64,000 nucleotides of DNA from a virus, in the IMG/VR virus record IMGVR_UViG_3300027759_000045, positions 186,001 to 250,000 of that record. One strand, 5' to 3'. The translations under genes were made by a program, and so were the position numbers. The notes under the pieces are model-generated. The model did no database searches, was not told where the DNA came from, and worked only from the letters and a program-made list of their open reading frames with translations. Below, piece after piece: positions 36,301-44,788 of this stretch; the first letter of the stretch is position 1, and each line of letters opens with the position of its first letter.

Positions 36301-38849
36301 CTGGCAACATCACATCCAATGGTAATTTTGACACAGTAAGCATCAGTGCTACTGGCAATATCAAAGGTGGCAATTTACAAACAGGCGGAACTGTGAGTTC
36401 CACAGGAACTGCCACACTGGGCAATGTCAACACAGGCGGATTGATTTCGGCAACTGGCAACATCACCGGCGGCAATATCCTAACCAGTGGCGCAGGCGGT
36501 GACATTTCTGGCACTGGCAACATCACAGGTGGTAACTTAATCACTGGTGGAATAATCAGCAGTACAGGTACTGCTACTGTGGGCAATGTTGCCACAGGTG
36601 GCACAGTAAGTGCTGTTGGTAACATCACTGCCAACGTTGGTAGTTTCTTCATTGGTAACGGTTCACAATTGACCGGCGTGGCAGCCAGCAGTGCAATTGC
36701 ATTGATCAATGGCAATACCAATATCACAACTGCTACAAACGGCAACGCCAATGTCACAATTGGTGGTACAAGCAATGTAGTGGTGTTTACCACAGGTGGC
36801 ATAAATGTAACCGGAACTGTCAGTGCAAACGGTACAGTAACAGGTGGCAACTTGGCCACAGGTGGTACAGTGAGTGCTACGGGCAATGCCACAGCAGGCA
36901 ATGTATTGACCGGCGGTGTAGTAAGTGCAGGCGGCAATGTAACTGGTGTAACATTCATTGGTAATGTTGCGGCTACAACTGTAAGTGCAACTGGCAACGT
37001 AACCGGTGCAACATTTGTTGGTAACGTTGCGGCCACTACTGTGAGTGCTACTGCTAATGTAACAGGCGGCAATGTACTAACAGGTGGATTGATCAGTGCC
37101 ACTGGTAATGTTAATGCAGGCAATGTAATTGCAACATCAGGCAAGTTTGGTAACATTGTAATCTCAGGTGATGACATCACTGATGTGGGTGGTGGTATTG
37201 TTAATATCAACGTTGCGCTGGCAGATGTAAACTTTGCTGTGAACGGTGACACTGTTGCTAACTTGTTGTTTGTGGATGCAGGAACAGACACAATCAGTAT
37301 TGGCAGCAATGTACAGACCACTGGTGCTGTACTAGCAGTTAATACCACAAACTCCATACTGTTCCCAGTTGGTAACACAGCACAACGTCCAACTGGTGTT
37401 GTTGGTATGTTGCGTTACAACACATCAGTTGACAGTGTAGAACAATACAGTACAACAGGTTGGAACACAGTTGGTACTCCAGCATTCACAGTGGTCACTG
37501 ACAACCAGTTCAACGGTGACGGTTCAACTGTGGCATTTACCCTGTCACAAGCCGCAACCACTGCTGGATCTATTATTGCAATCAACGGTGTTCAACAGAT
37601 TCCAACCACAGCATACGCAATCAGTGGCACTACACTGACATTCACTGAAGCACCTGCCACAGGCGACGTGATTGATGTGCGTATGTTTATAATTACAACC
37701 AGTGTCACCAGCATCTCAAATGCTTCTGGCAACGCAGTTGTAGCACCAAGTGAAACGGCTGCACAGGTCAACGTTACAGGTGACCTCAGTGTTAGTGGAA
37801 GCATTCTAGGTGGAAACATCAACAGTACTGCTATCACCAGTGGCACGTCAAACATGGCAATTGTCTCCAGTGGAGGCAACATCCGTGGTAATGTAGCCGG
37901 CACAACAGTGATGACCATTAGCCCAGGACTGGTAGATATCCAAGGCAACTTGACTGTGAGTGGCAACGCAACACTGAGCGGCAACATCCTAGGCGATCGT
38001 ATTCAAAACGGCACAACCAGTTTGGATATTCAGACAGCCAGTGGCAATGCCAACATCACAATTGGTGGCACAAGCAATGTGGCAGTGTTCACTACCGCAG
38101 GAGTGAATGTAACTGGCACTGTGAGTGCAAACGGCACTGTAACAGGTGGCAACATTGCAACAGGCGGCACAATCAGTTCAACTGGCAATGCTACAGTTGG
38201 CAACATCAGTGCTACTAATCATACAGGTACTACTGTAAGTGTAACTGGTGCAATAACAGCCGGCGGCGATCTAAGCCTAACAGGTAACATTGTTGATAGT
38301 GGTGCATTGACTGTTAGTACTTCCAGCAATGGCAACATTACTTTAAGTCCAAATGGATCTGGCGTTATTGTAGCTAACAAAGACATTGTTAATGGTCAAG
38401 GCAATGGCGTTGGTAATATTGGATCTGCAACAACTTACTTCAACACCATATTTGCCAAAGCAACAAGTGCGCAATACGCTGACTTGGCAGAGAAGTACGA
38501 AGCAGACGCAGAGTATGCACCGGGCACTGTGTTGGCATTTGGCGGTGACAAAGAAGTTACGCTGTCCACAGAAGCAGGTTCAACTAGAGTAGCAGGTGTT
38601 GTATCTACAAACCCAAGTTACATCATGAATGCCGGATTAACTGCTGAACACGTGGCAATGGTAGCACTGCAAGGTCGCGTACCATGTAGAGTTGTTGGAC
38701 CAGTTGCCAAAGGTGACATGATGGTGGCTGCCGGCAACGGTGCAGCCCGAGTGGACAACTCAGCTCGTGCAGGCAGTATTATTGGTAAGGCCCTGGAGAA
38801 CTTTAGCGGTGCTGAAGGCACAATTGAAGTGGTAATTGGTCGCAACTAA
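33315..38849 (+). CDS. Giant repetitive tail fibre protein
   Basis: 1844 aa from the ATG at 33315 (SD AGGGGA); an upstream in-frame TTG at 33264 is rejected. The N-terminus is MAVTRIKNNQITDATIVASSKLQDYSISAAKI. Two long blocks (residues ~310-610 and ~880-1280) are built from ~15-20-residue repeats of type GG-T-[VI]-S-[AS]-TG-[NT]-x-x-x-GN-[VL]-x-TGG, typical of fibrous beta-helix shafts. Between them is a globular insert (QDAATKSYVDAVVQGLDPK to GWICTNN). The end has the RYN/GDGST module, then AQYADLAEKYEADAEYAPGTVLAFGG through STNPSYIMNAG, a terminal domain shared with the gene at 40895. Confidence 0.85.
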   Translation: MAVTRIKNNQITDATIVASSKLQDYSISAAKIANNLTYGSNLTIAGNLTVQGNSTAIDTNITTIEDPVILLASTQTGAPAVDIGFIGQRGTGNNIAFVWDESAQTFVTAFTSTPETATTIVVSAYANLTTLNANVTAGLTVAGQSNIANLTVAANSVVSFGNVVISNVANPVANSDAATKQYVTDQLGNSAFSITDGTTTEAVNGGDTIDFDGTTNQITVNVASVSANTSSITVALANNVSVVANVTVGNILAVTGTVNSNLIPTTTATYNLGAAGSLWKDLYLSGNSIYIGTQTITSNAEGITLSNTVVAGNVATSGTVSATGTGTFGNVNTGGAVSATSTVTGGNLATGGTVSATGTGTFGNVATGGTVSATGTATVGNLATGGTVSAVGLGTFGNVSAVGAVSSTTVSASGNITGGNLATGGTISSTGVATLGNVNTGGTISATGNITGGNVLTGGISSTTGNVLGGNILTGGLISATGNGTFGNLSTAGTFEAASLSAVGNVTGGNLISSGIISSTGTATLGNVATGGTVSATSTITGGNVATGGTISSTGTATLGNVNTGGLISATGNITSAGLGTFGNVNVNGFVSATGNVTGEYVIANAGFQSPSVIITSTSANSGISLVTNGTGNINVNTSFINGVKDPLQAQDAATKSYVDAVVQGLDPKASVHAATYVSLPAYVYNNGTSGVGATITGNVAGNLTIDGEIVSSGQRVLVKNETGAFVNNSTPSAAFNGIYVVTTAGAPGTAYVLTRSVDFDLAVEMYGAFTFVETGNIQADTGWICTNNAATGIVVGTTSINWTQFSGAGQYTAGNALSLNGTQFNVNTDGSANATIGINGSNQLIIPASATLTTPNIGAATGTSLTATGNVDAGNVLTGGLVSATGTGTFGNVNTGGAVSAGGNVTGVTFVGNVAATTVSASGSITGGNLATGGTISSTGTATLGNVATGGTISATGNIDSGNIRTTGTVSATGNVAGGNILTGGLVSATGNLTAGNITSNGNFDTVSISATGNIKGGNLQTGGTVSSTGTATLGNVNTGGLISATGNITGGNILTSGAGGDISGTGNITGGNLITGGIISSTGTATVGNVATGGTVSAVGNITANVGSFFIGNGSQLTGVAASSAIALINGNTNITTATNGNANVTIGGTSNVVVFTTGGINVTGTVSANGTVTGGNLATGGTVSATGNATAGNVLTGGVVSAGGNVTGVTFIGNVAATTVSATGNVTGATFVGNVAATTVSATANVTGGNVLTGGLISATGNVNAGNVIATSGKFGNIVISGDDITDVGGGIVNINVALADVNFAVNGDTVANLLFVDAGTDTISIGSNVQTTGAVLAVNTTNSILFPVGNTAQRPTGVVGMLRYNTSVDSVEQYSTTGWNTVGTPAFTVVTDNQFNGDGSTVAFTLSQAATTAGSIIAINGVQQIPTTAYAISGTTLTFTEAPATGDVIDVRMFIITTSVTSISNASGNAVVAPSETAAQVNVTGDLSVSGSILGGNINSTAITSGTSNMAIVSSGGNIRGNVAGTTVMTISPGLVDIQGNLTVSGNATLSGNILGDRIQNGTTSLDIQTASGNANITIGGTSNVAVFTTAGVNVTGTVSANGTVTGGNIATGGTISSTGNATVGNISATNHTGTTVSVTGAITAGGDLSLTGNIVDSGALTVSTSSNGNITLSPNGSGVIVANKDIVNGQGNGVGNIGSATTYFNTIFAKATSAQYADLAEKYEADAEYAPGTVLAFGGDKEVTLSTEAGSTRVAGVVSTNPSYIMNAGLTAEHVAMVALQGRVPCRVVGPVAKGDMMVAAGNGAARVDNSARAGSIIGKALENFSGAEGTIEVVIGRN
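34240..37140 (+). repeat. Degenerate coding repeats of the fibre shaft
   Basis: Dozens of short units containing GCCACAGGTGGC or GTAAGTGCTACTGG-type cores alternate through 34240-35110 and 35930-37140. Several units, such as GCCACACTGGGCAATGTCAACACAGGCGG, recur almost unchanged (near 34979 and 36409). The repeats lack stops in some reverse frames and so create long antisense frames. Confidence 0.85.
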
Positions 38850-38867
38850 GCTGATAAGTAAGTGAAC

Positions 38868-38896
38868 AAGATAGGGTCTTCGGGCCCTATCTTTTT
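38868..38896 (+). terminator. Intrinsic terminator after the giant fibre gene
   Basis: AAGATAGGG-(8-base loop)-CCCTATCTT followed by T-run. Confidence 0.85.
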
Positions 38897-38917
38897 ATAT
38901 AGACAAAGGAATATAAC

Positions 38918-39250
38918 ATGACAGTATCAGTAGGACCAGGATGGTCAATAGGAGCAGGATGGGTGATAGAAGGTGGACCTACTCTTGTCACGACCAACCC
39001 TGGCCAAAACGTTACGGGCAGTCCAAACACTCAAGGATTTTTCTTTTCTGTGTTAAACAGAAGCGAACCGGGTTGGGATTACTTTGCAGCCAATGGCAAC
39101 AACGGAAATTGGACAGCCACCGGCGACTTTGGTAGCGGTACTGCCACTGTTCCTGTGCTCAGCGTGCCACAGGATGCTGACTCAGTTTATCCCATAGTAA
39201 GCGGCGGCCTATTCCAGCCTGGTTTATTTTATACTTTTGAAGGATATTAA
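38918..39250 (+). CDS. Small virion protein with IGPGWSIG N-terminus
   Basis: 110 aa. Begins MTVSVGPGWSIGAGWVIEGGP, the same tag as the two LamG proteins at 22248 and 22972, but without a LamG domain. The remainder reads NTQGFFFSVLNRSEPGWDYFAANG and PIVSGGLFQPGLFYTFEGY. It lies between two terminators as a monocistronic unit. SD AAAGGAAT. The shared tag suggests a common docking site or chaperone. Confidence 0.6.
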   Translation: MTVSVGPGWSIGAGWVIEGGPTLVTTNPGQNVTGSPNTQGFFFSVLNRSEPGWDYFAANGNNGNWTATGDFGSGTATVPVLSVPQDADSVYPIVSGGLFQPGLFYTFEGY

Positions 39251-39269
39251 GGAATAACATAACTGCTCC

Positions 39270-39299
39270 AAAATAGGACTTTTGCAGTCCTATTTTTTT
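39270..39299 (+). terminator. Strong intrinsic terminator
   Basis: AAATAGGACT-TTTGC-AGTCCTATTT, 10-bp stem, seven T. A late-promoter motif follows 4 bases later. Confidence 0.9.
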
Positions 39300-39302
39300 G
39301 AC

Positions 39303-39309
39303 TAAATAT
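39303..39309 (+). promoter_or_regulatory. Putative late promoter (TAAATAT)
   Basis: TAAATAT immediately after a terminator and 20 bases before the ATG at 39330. Confidence 0.5.
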
Positions 39310-39329
39310 CATATAACAATGGAACTACA

Positions 39330-40874
39330 ATGGCCTTAACCAAACCGCGTGCCGCGCAGATTTTTAATTTAGACTATAAACAAGCAACTCGCGTGGTCAC
39401 GGTATCAAATATCACATTGTCAGGTGGAGCACCTGCGGTGGTTGATGGTGTTACACTGGCAGAAGATAATCGCGTATTAGTAACTGCTCAAAGCACAGGA
39501 ACTCAAAACGGTTTATACATTGTATCAACTGTGGGTACTGGATCCAACGGCACCTGGGTCCGTACCAGTGACGGCAACGAAACTGGTGAAATCGAAGCCG
39601 GTATGATTGTGATGGTTACCGAAGGCACTGTCTATGCTGATACGCAGTGGAAACTGATCACAGATAATCCCATTGTTATTGGAACCACAGCATTAACTTT
39701 TACTCAAAACTACTCAGCAAATTCAATATCTGGCGGCACAAGTAATGTGGCAGTGTATTCCAACGCCAATGTTACAATAAGTAGTGCAGGCACAGCCAAT
39801 GTGCTGACAATATCAAGCACAGGTATTGTGGTAGCCGGCACAGTAAGTGCAACTGGCAACATCACAGGCAATTACATCCTAGGCAATGGTAGTCAATTGA
39901 GTGGTATTATCACCACAGTTAACGCAAATACACTTACCGGTACGACGTTATCATCTAATGTAGTAAATTCAAGTTTAACATCAGTTGGAACACTAGGATC
40001 ATTGAGTGTCACTGGTAATGTTGCCGCGGGCAATGTTAGCGGAACAAATATTACTGGTACATTGACCACAGCAAGCCAGCCTAATATCACAAGTGTTGGT
40101 ACACTTGGTAGTTTAAGTGTAAGTGGTAATATAACCGGAAGTCAATTTAACGGATCTGGTGCAGGCTTAACTTCGATCCCCGGTGCCAATGTGTCGGGCA
40201 CAGTGGCCAATGCCACTTATGCAGTATCGGCAGGAAGTGCAACAACATCAGGAACAGTAACAGGAAACGCACAAGCAAACATTACATCTGTAGGAACATT
40301 AACTTCTTTAAGTGTAAGTGGTAATACCACAAATGGTAACTTACTTACAAGTGGATTAATTTCTGCTACCGGCAATATTACCGGAAACTATATATTAGGC
40401 AATGGTAGCCAACTGAGTGGCATTATCACCACAGTTGACGCAAACACGCTCACTGGTACTACCCTAGCAGCCAATGTTGTAACGTCAAGTTTAACGTCAG
40501 TTGGTACATTGGGTAGTTTAAGTGTCACTGGCAACATTACTGGTGGTAATGTATCTGGAACAAATATTACTGGCACAGTGACCACAGCCGCACAACCTAA
40601 TATTACAAGCGTTGGCACACTTACTTCAGTTAGTGTGAGTGGGAATACTACCAGTGGCAACATCCTAACAGGTGGATTGATTTCTGCTACTGGCAACGTT
40701 GCCGGTAATTATTACATTGGTAACGGTAGTCAACTCACTGGGGTGATAGCAAGCAGTGGTGCTGGAAATCTTTGGGTAGTTGGTAGAATTGCAACATTTT
40801 ATGTACCAATTATAAGTGGTATTTTAAACATAGTTGGCCGCGCTGGTAACATCTCAGTAGCAATCAACTCATAA
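39330..40874 (+). CDS. Tail fibre protein
   Basis: 514 aa. Residues ~1-130 form a globular domain (VVDGVTLAEDNRVLVTAQSTGTQNGLYIVSTVG, ADTQWKLITDNPIVIGTTALTFTQ) equivalent to the insert of the giant fibre (QRVLVKNETG...FNGIYVVTTAG). Repeats of TISSTG-, YILGNGSQLSGI- and NITSVGTLGSLSVTGN-type follow. The C-terminus is distinct: GNLWVVGRIATFYVPIISGILNIVGRAGNISVAINS. A late promoter overlaps its stop. Confidence 0.75.
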   Translation: MALTKPRAAQIFNLDYKQATRVVTVSNITLSGGAPAVVDGVTLAEDNRVLVTAQSTGTQNGLYIVSTVGTGSNGTWVRTSDGNETGEIEAGMIVMVTEGTVYADTQWKLITDNPIVIGTTALTFTQNYSANSISGGTSNVAVYSNANVTISSAGTANVLTISSTGIVVAGTVSATGNITGNYILGNGSQLSGIITTVNANTLTGTTLSSNVVNSSLTSVGTLGSLSVTGNVAAGNVSGTNITGTLTTASQPNITSVGTLGSLSVSGNITGSQFNGSGAGLTSIPGANVSGTVANATYAVSAGSATTSGTVTGNAQANITSVGTLTSLSVSGNTTNGNLLTSGLISATGNITGNYILGNGSQLSGIITTVDANTLTGTTLAANVVTSSLTSVGTLGSLSVTGNITGGNVSGTNITGTVTTAAQPNITSVGTLTSVSVSGNTTSGNILTGGLISATGNVAGNYYIGNGSQLTGVIASSGAGNLWVVGRIATFYVPIISGILNIVGRAGNISVAINS

Positions 40875-40878
40875 ATAC
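40871..40878 (+). promoter_or_regulatory. Putative late promoter overlapping a stop codon (ATAAATAC)
   Basis: ATAAATAC includes the TAA stop of the fibre gene and lies 16 bases before the next ATG. Confidence 0.45.
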
Positions 40879-40894
40879 ATAATAGGAACATATA

Positions 40895-42301
40895 ATGGCC
40901 AATCGTTTTCCGTTAATCGTTAACACAACAAGTGGAAATAGCGTTCAAGAACTTCCTTTGGGTGATTTTTTAGATCTAAGCAACAGTGGAATTTCCAATA
41001 GCGGTAATATCGCAGTAAGTGGAATAGTCAGTGCCACTGGCAACATTACCGGCGACTACATCTTGGGCAATGGTAGTCAACTGAGTGGAATTATCACCAG
41101 TGTGGCCAACATCAATTCAGGCACATCAAACGTCACTGTGGTGAGTTCGGGTGGCAATGTCACAGTTGGAGTAGGCGGAACTGGTAATGTGGCTGTGTTT
41201 GCAACTACAGGGGTGTTTGTGACAGGAGTTGTATCAGCCACTGGCAACATTACTGGGGGTAATCTAAGCGGCACTAATATTGTGGGCACAATAACCACAG
41301 CGGCTCAAACTAACATCACTTCAGTTGGTACACTTGGTTCATTAAGCGTCACTGGCAACGTTGCCGCTGGCAATGTATCTGGTACTAACTTAACTGGCAC
41401 ATTGACAACAGCCGCACAAACCAACATCACATCAGTTGGTACACTGAGCAGTTTAAGTGTCACTGGCAACATTACTAGTGGCAATATCAGTGCTACTAAC
41501 CACACAGGTACCACAGTAAGCGTCACTGGAACCGTTACTGCAGGTACATTTAGTGGTGCTGGTACTAGTCTAACTGGAACAGCATCAAGTTTAACAGTAG
41601 GCACAGCAACCGTTGCTGGAACAGTAACAACCGCGGCACAACCAAACATTACATCAGTTGGCACACTAACTTCGTTAAATTCTGGTGCAATCAGTTCAAG
41701 TGGAACTGTAACTGCTGCCAATCTTAATACTGGTGGAGCGGTTTCTGCAACTGGCGCTATTACTGGCGCCGCAATTACTGGTAGCAGTTTAACAGTGTCA
41801 ACTGGTAACGTTAGTGCTGGCAATATTGTTAATAATAATGCTAACGGCGTTGGTAATATTGGCAGTTCAACTACGTACTTTAATACTGTTTTTGCCAAGG
41901 CCACCTCAGCACAATACGCTGACTTGGCAGAAAATTATGAAGCAGATGCTGACTACACACCTGGTACTGTGGTTGTGTTTGGCGGCAACAAAGAAATCAC
42001 AATTACCAATAACAGTCACAACACTGCTGTAGCAGGCGTTATATCCACAAATCCAAGTTACCTAATGAATGCTGGACAGTCAGGAGAATGGGTATTGCCT
42101 GTGGCATTGACTGGGCGTGTTCCTTGTCGAGTACAAGGGCCTGTAAACAAAGGAACTGTGTTGGTCACTGGCAGCACACCCGGTACTGCCATTGCATTGG
42201 ATGCATCAAAGTTTGAACCTGGTTGTGTGGTTGGCAAGTCATTGGAAATAATTAACTCCACCGATGTGTTAACCATTGAAATAGCAGTTGGTCGTTTATG
42301 A
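40895..42301 (+). CDS. Tail fibre protein with shared C-terminal domain
   Basis: 468 aa. The N-terminus is ANRFPLIVNTTSGNSVQELPLGDFLDLSNSG, a baseplate-attachment-like stretch. Repeats (YILGNGSQLSGI, NITSVGTLGSLSVTGN) match the previous fibre. The C-terminal ~140 residues, AQYADLAENYEADADYTPGTVVVFGG and STNPSYLMNAG through VGKSLEI, are paralogous to the end of the giant fibre. The stop overlaps the next start by ATGA. Confidence 0.78.
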   Translation: MANRFPLIVNTTSGNSVQELPLGDFLDLSNSGISNSGNIAVSGIVSATGNITGDYILGNGSQLSGIITSVANINSGTSNVTVVSSGGNVTVGVGGTGNVAVFATTGVFVTGVVSATGNITGGNLSGTNIVGTITTAAQTNITSVGTLGSLSVTGNVAAGNVSGTNLTGTLTTAAQTNITSVGTLSSLSVTGNITSGNISATNHTGTTVSVTGTVTAGTFSGAGTSLTGTASSLTVGTATVAGTVTTAAQPNITSVGTLTSLNSGAISSSGTVTAANLNTGGAVSATGAITGAAITGSSLTVSTGNVSAGNIVNNNANGVGNIGSSTTYFNTVFAKATSAQYADLAENYEADADYTPGTVVVFGGNKEITITNNSHNTAVAGVISTNPSYLMNAGQSGEWVLPVALTGRVPCRVQGPVNKGTVLVTGSTPGTAIALDASKFEPGCVVGKSLEIINSTDVLTIEIAVGRL

Positions 42302-42963
42302 TACAAGAACGATATAGAGCAGACTATGAAGGCGAATTTGTAATTACAGAAAGTCGATGGTCAGGCGGCAAAAAGACACAAAACAGAGAATGGGTAGCCA
42401 ACCCAATTGATAATCAACACATCAGTGGCCGTGCAGCCTGTATTGGCAGCAATGTACACAGAGATCTATTTGACTACACCAGACTACAACGCCATAAAGG
42501 TGGCTTGCTCAGTTCAAAAAAGTTACAGACATACGGAACAGGCACAATTGCCAAGGAAATGCGCTTGAATTTTGCAGTTGACATTGACAAGAATATTCTC
42601 AAAGAACTTGTTGAATCTGGATATGTCACTGATAACATTGTGTATGCCACCACAAGAACCTGTTTGATGCATCCAGGCGATTTTTATCTAATACCTTACA
42701 ACACACTCATGGCCTTAGAAGCTCTGGTGTTATGGATGGCAGCATTTGACGGCCACAAAGAAATTTATGCACTGGGGTACAGCAATGACACAGTTGGCAC
42801 TGTGAGTGAATGGTCTGCGCATGTGAACGGAGTGCTAACAGCATATCCATCAACTCGGTTTACATTTGTTGGTGAAGAGTCTAATGTGCCCAAAGAGTGG
42901 CGTATGAACGCCAATGTCGCCTGCATGGACGTTCGTCCATTTATAAGTCACTGCGATATCTGA
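42298..42963 (+). CDS. Putative sugar-related enzyme next to fibre genes
   Basis: 221 aa, translationally coupled to the fibre gene. Motifs: ITESRWSGGKKTQNREWV, ISGRAACIGSN, IVYATTRTCLMHPGDFYLIPYN, and ALEALVLWMAAFDGHKEIYALGYSND. The last block parallels the IAAKNQHGRIYLIGFDMG block of the protein at 26050, so both probably share a fold. Function not established; a nucleotide-sugar or glycosyltransferase-like role is inferred from context. It overlaps the convergent Nudix gene by 16 bases. Confidence 0.5.
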   Translation: MIQERYRADYEGEFVITESRWSGGKKTQNREWVANPIDNQHISGRAACIGSNVHRDLFDYTRLQRHKGGLLSSKKLQTYGTGTIAKEMRLNFAVDIDKNILKELVESGYVTDNIVYATTRTCLMHPGDFYLIPYNTLMALEALVLWMAAFDGHKEIYALGYSNDTVGTVSEWSAHVNGVLTAYPSTRFTFVGEESNVPKEWRMNANVACMDVRPFISHCDI

Positions 42964-43388
42964 ACACTGTGTTCCACAGTGGCCATTTTGTCACGCACAG
43001 CATCAAAGTTCACAGTTGACCATAGTCCAGGGTGCATGGGTCTTGGCCATGTTCCGGATGCAATCCAGGCCCAGCCAATGTGTTCATCATTCAGCACCGG
43101 CACAAACTCCCGAGCAACACTGCAAAAAAATGTGTGATAAGCAAATCCGCCGTCGGCACTGGTGAACTTTTCTATAGGAACCAAGCGTAGGTACTCGGGC
43201 ATATGGCCCAGTTCTTCTGTACACTCGCGTGTCATTGCTTCAATCAGTGTCTCATTGGCTTCAAATTTACCACCAGGCAGTCCCCAGGAGTCTGGATGAC
43301 GTGAGTCGTTGCGCAACAGATACAGATATCGTTGTGTGCTCACACTGTAGAACCAAACGCCCACGGCTGTTACAGTACTATTCTCCAT
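42948..43388 (-). CDS. Nudix hydrolase
   Basis: 146 aa from the ATG at 43388 (MENSTVTAVGVWFY); a longer in-frame start at 43442 would lie deep inside gp15. The Nudix box GKFEANETLIEAMTRECTEELG fits Gx5Ex7REUxEExGU, preceded by DSWGLPGG. It hydrolyses a nucleoside diphosphate linked to another moiety; the exact substrate is unknown. T4 carries NudE, but similarity has not been tested. Overlaps the gp15 end by 19 bases. Confidence 0.9.
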   Translation of the reverse strand: MENSTVTAVGVWFYSVSTQRYLYLLRNDSRHPDSWGLPGGKFEANETLIEAMTRECTEELGHMPEYLRLVPIEKFTSADGGFAYHTFFCSVAREFVPVLNDEHIGWAWIASGTWPRPMHPGLWSTVNFDAVRDKMATVEHSVQISQ

Positions 43389-44782
43389 TGTCCTCCGGGG
43401 TATAGTCCTTGGTAGCTCTTGACCCATGTTGTGCCTGTCCATTTGTATTGAATTCCAGTTGTTATGTTAGTTACGTATTGTAAATTGTCAGGACTGGACG
43501 TATTTTCAAACACCACTTGCCAACGTTGATCAAAGTATTCAATAATATCGTTTCGTCGGGCAATCAACGGTTGTCCCAACACGCCCTGCCAGGCCACAGC
43601 GTAGCCATTGTCGCTGCCAGTGTCTTCAGTTAACAAATAACGCTGACCATCTGCAGGTGCCGGCAAGCCTTCGTTTGGTCCACTGCGCAACGGATCAATA
43701 ACAGAACGTACCGGAGATAGTGTGTTTTGCGGAACTGTGTCCTCATCTATATTATACAACATAAACCGGTCATCTGAGGGGTCATACGACACTGTTCCGG
43801 CAACTTCGGTGCCATCAGGTTGCTCTAAAAAGATCTGACTGATTCCTGGCCGTATCACTCCGTAAGCACCGACCAAGGCTGGCCATAACAAGTTGCTAGG
43901 TGGTGAATCTGGCGGAGTCAAACTGGTATTAGGCTCGTCAATCACAGCATTGTAACGCAGAGCCTGCAACTTGTTGCCAATCAACAGGGCCTGATAATCC
44001 CATGGTGTGATTATTCTACGTGTGCCTAACAGCAGGTCGTTGTCCAACACAGCGTTTGACGCATCACCATTGGCGTCAAATATGTTGGCAATAATACGCT
44101 CAACCACACCCAGTTTCTTGACCTTGGCTGGGCTACTGATCCAAATTGGCAGGGTAAATGTCATTGTACAAATGTCAATGGGATCTTCTGTGCCAACTGG
44201 AACACTTCGACTAGTCCATTGTGTTGATTCCAGTTCCACAATGCTTAAACTGGTCCAGTCAAGATAGTTGTCTGTGCTTTGAATTTCCAAAGCAGGATTA
44301 AACAACACCACAATCTGTTCTAACAACTGCATTTTTTGATTGGTGTTGCTGGTCCACAGGTCTAGTTTTAGTGTTAGTTTGTATGGCACCGGCATCAATC
44401 GTTCGATAGTAAACGCATTACCCTGTGTGGTTTCGTAAGTGTCAGTGACATCATCGTAGGTGCGTTGACGCACAGCAATGTTGCTCACATAGTATGGCTC
44501 TTGCATACGTGGACGATCATAATCAAATCCTGAAATATAAAAACTCATCATTGGAACAGAAGTCATAAAACTGGCAGAGTTGTTCTGCATGATGGTTTGT
44601 ACTTGTCTGCTAGAATCTCCGTAACGGATGGGCACACGTACCAGTGTGTGTGCTGTACCTTCTTCGTTGCGTCCGTATTCTACTTGAAAGTTTGAAAAGA
44701 TTCTTGTGAACTGTAGCAGGAAACGACGGATTTGTTCGTCGTAAAAAAACATTGGGTTTGCGGCTGAGTTTACTGTTGTCAT
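43370..44782 (-). CDS. 15: Tail sheath stabiliser/terminator gp15
   Basis: 470 aa. The first ~240 residues follow T4 gp15: FYDEQIRRFLLQFTRIFSNFQVEYG, VRVPIRYGD, MMSFYISGFDYDRPRMQEPYYV, PVPYKLTLKLDLWTSN, LLEQIVVLFNPALEIQ, and MTFTLPIWISSPAKV. In T4, gp15 caps the contracted-tail sheath and tube and joins it to the neck. The C-terminal extension (T4 is 272 aa) contains small W-rich modules (DQRWQVVFENTSS, QYKWTGTTWVKSYQG). Next to gp14 on the reverse strand, unlike the T4 order. Confidence 0.85.
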   Translation of the reverse strand: MTTVNSAANPMFFYDEQIRRFLLQFTRIFSNFQVEYGRNEEGTAHTLVRVPIRYGDSSRQVQTIMQNNSASFMTSVPMMSFYISGFDYDRPRMQEPYYVSNIAVRQRTYDDVTDTYETTQGNAFTIERLMPVPYKLTLKLDLWTSNTNQKMQLLEQIVVLFNPALEIQSTDNYLDWTSLSIVELESTQWTSRSVPVGTEDPIDICTMTFTLPIWISSPAKVKKLGVVERIIANIFDANGDASNAVLDNDLLLGTRRIITPWDYQALLIGNKLQALRYNAVIDEPNTSLTPPDSPPSNLLWPALVGAYGVIRPGISQIFLEQPDGTEVAGTVSYDPSDDRFMLYNIDEDTVPQNTLSPVRSVIDPLRSGPNEGLPAPADGQRYLLTEDTGSDNGYAVAWQGVLGQPLIARRNDIIEYFDQRWQVVFENTSSPDNLQYVTNITTGIQYKWTGTTWVKSYQGLYPGGQWRIVL

Positions 44783-44788
44783 TGTTGT

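Noticed and set aside
34181-37378. Long reverse-strand open frames (366 and 615 codons) opposite the giant fibre
   Set aside because: They are created by stop-free low-complexity repeats; their translations are Val/Pro/Leu repeats that mirror the fibre, with no promoter or SD.
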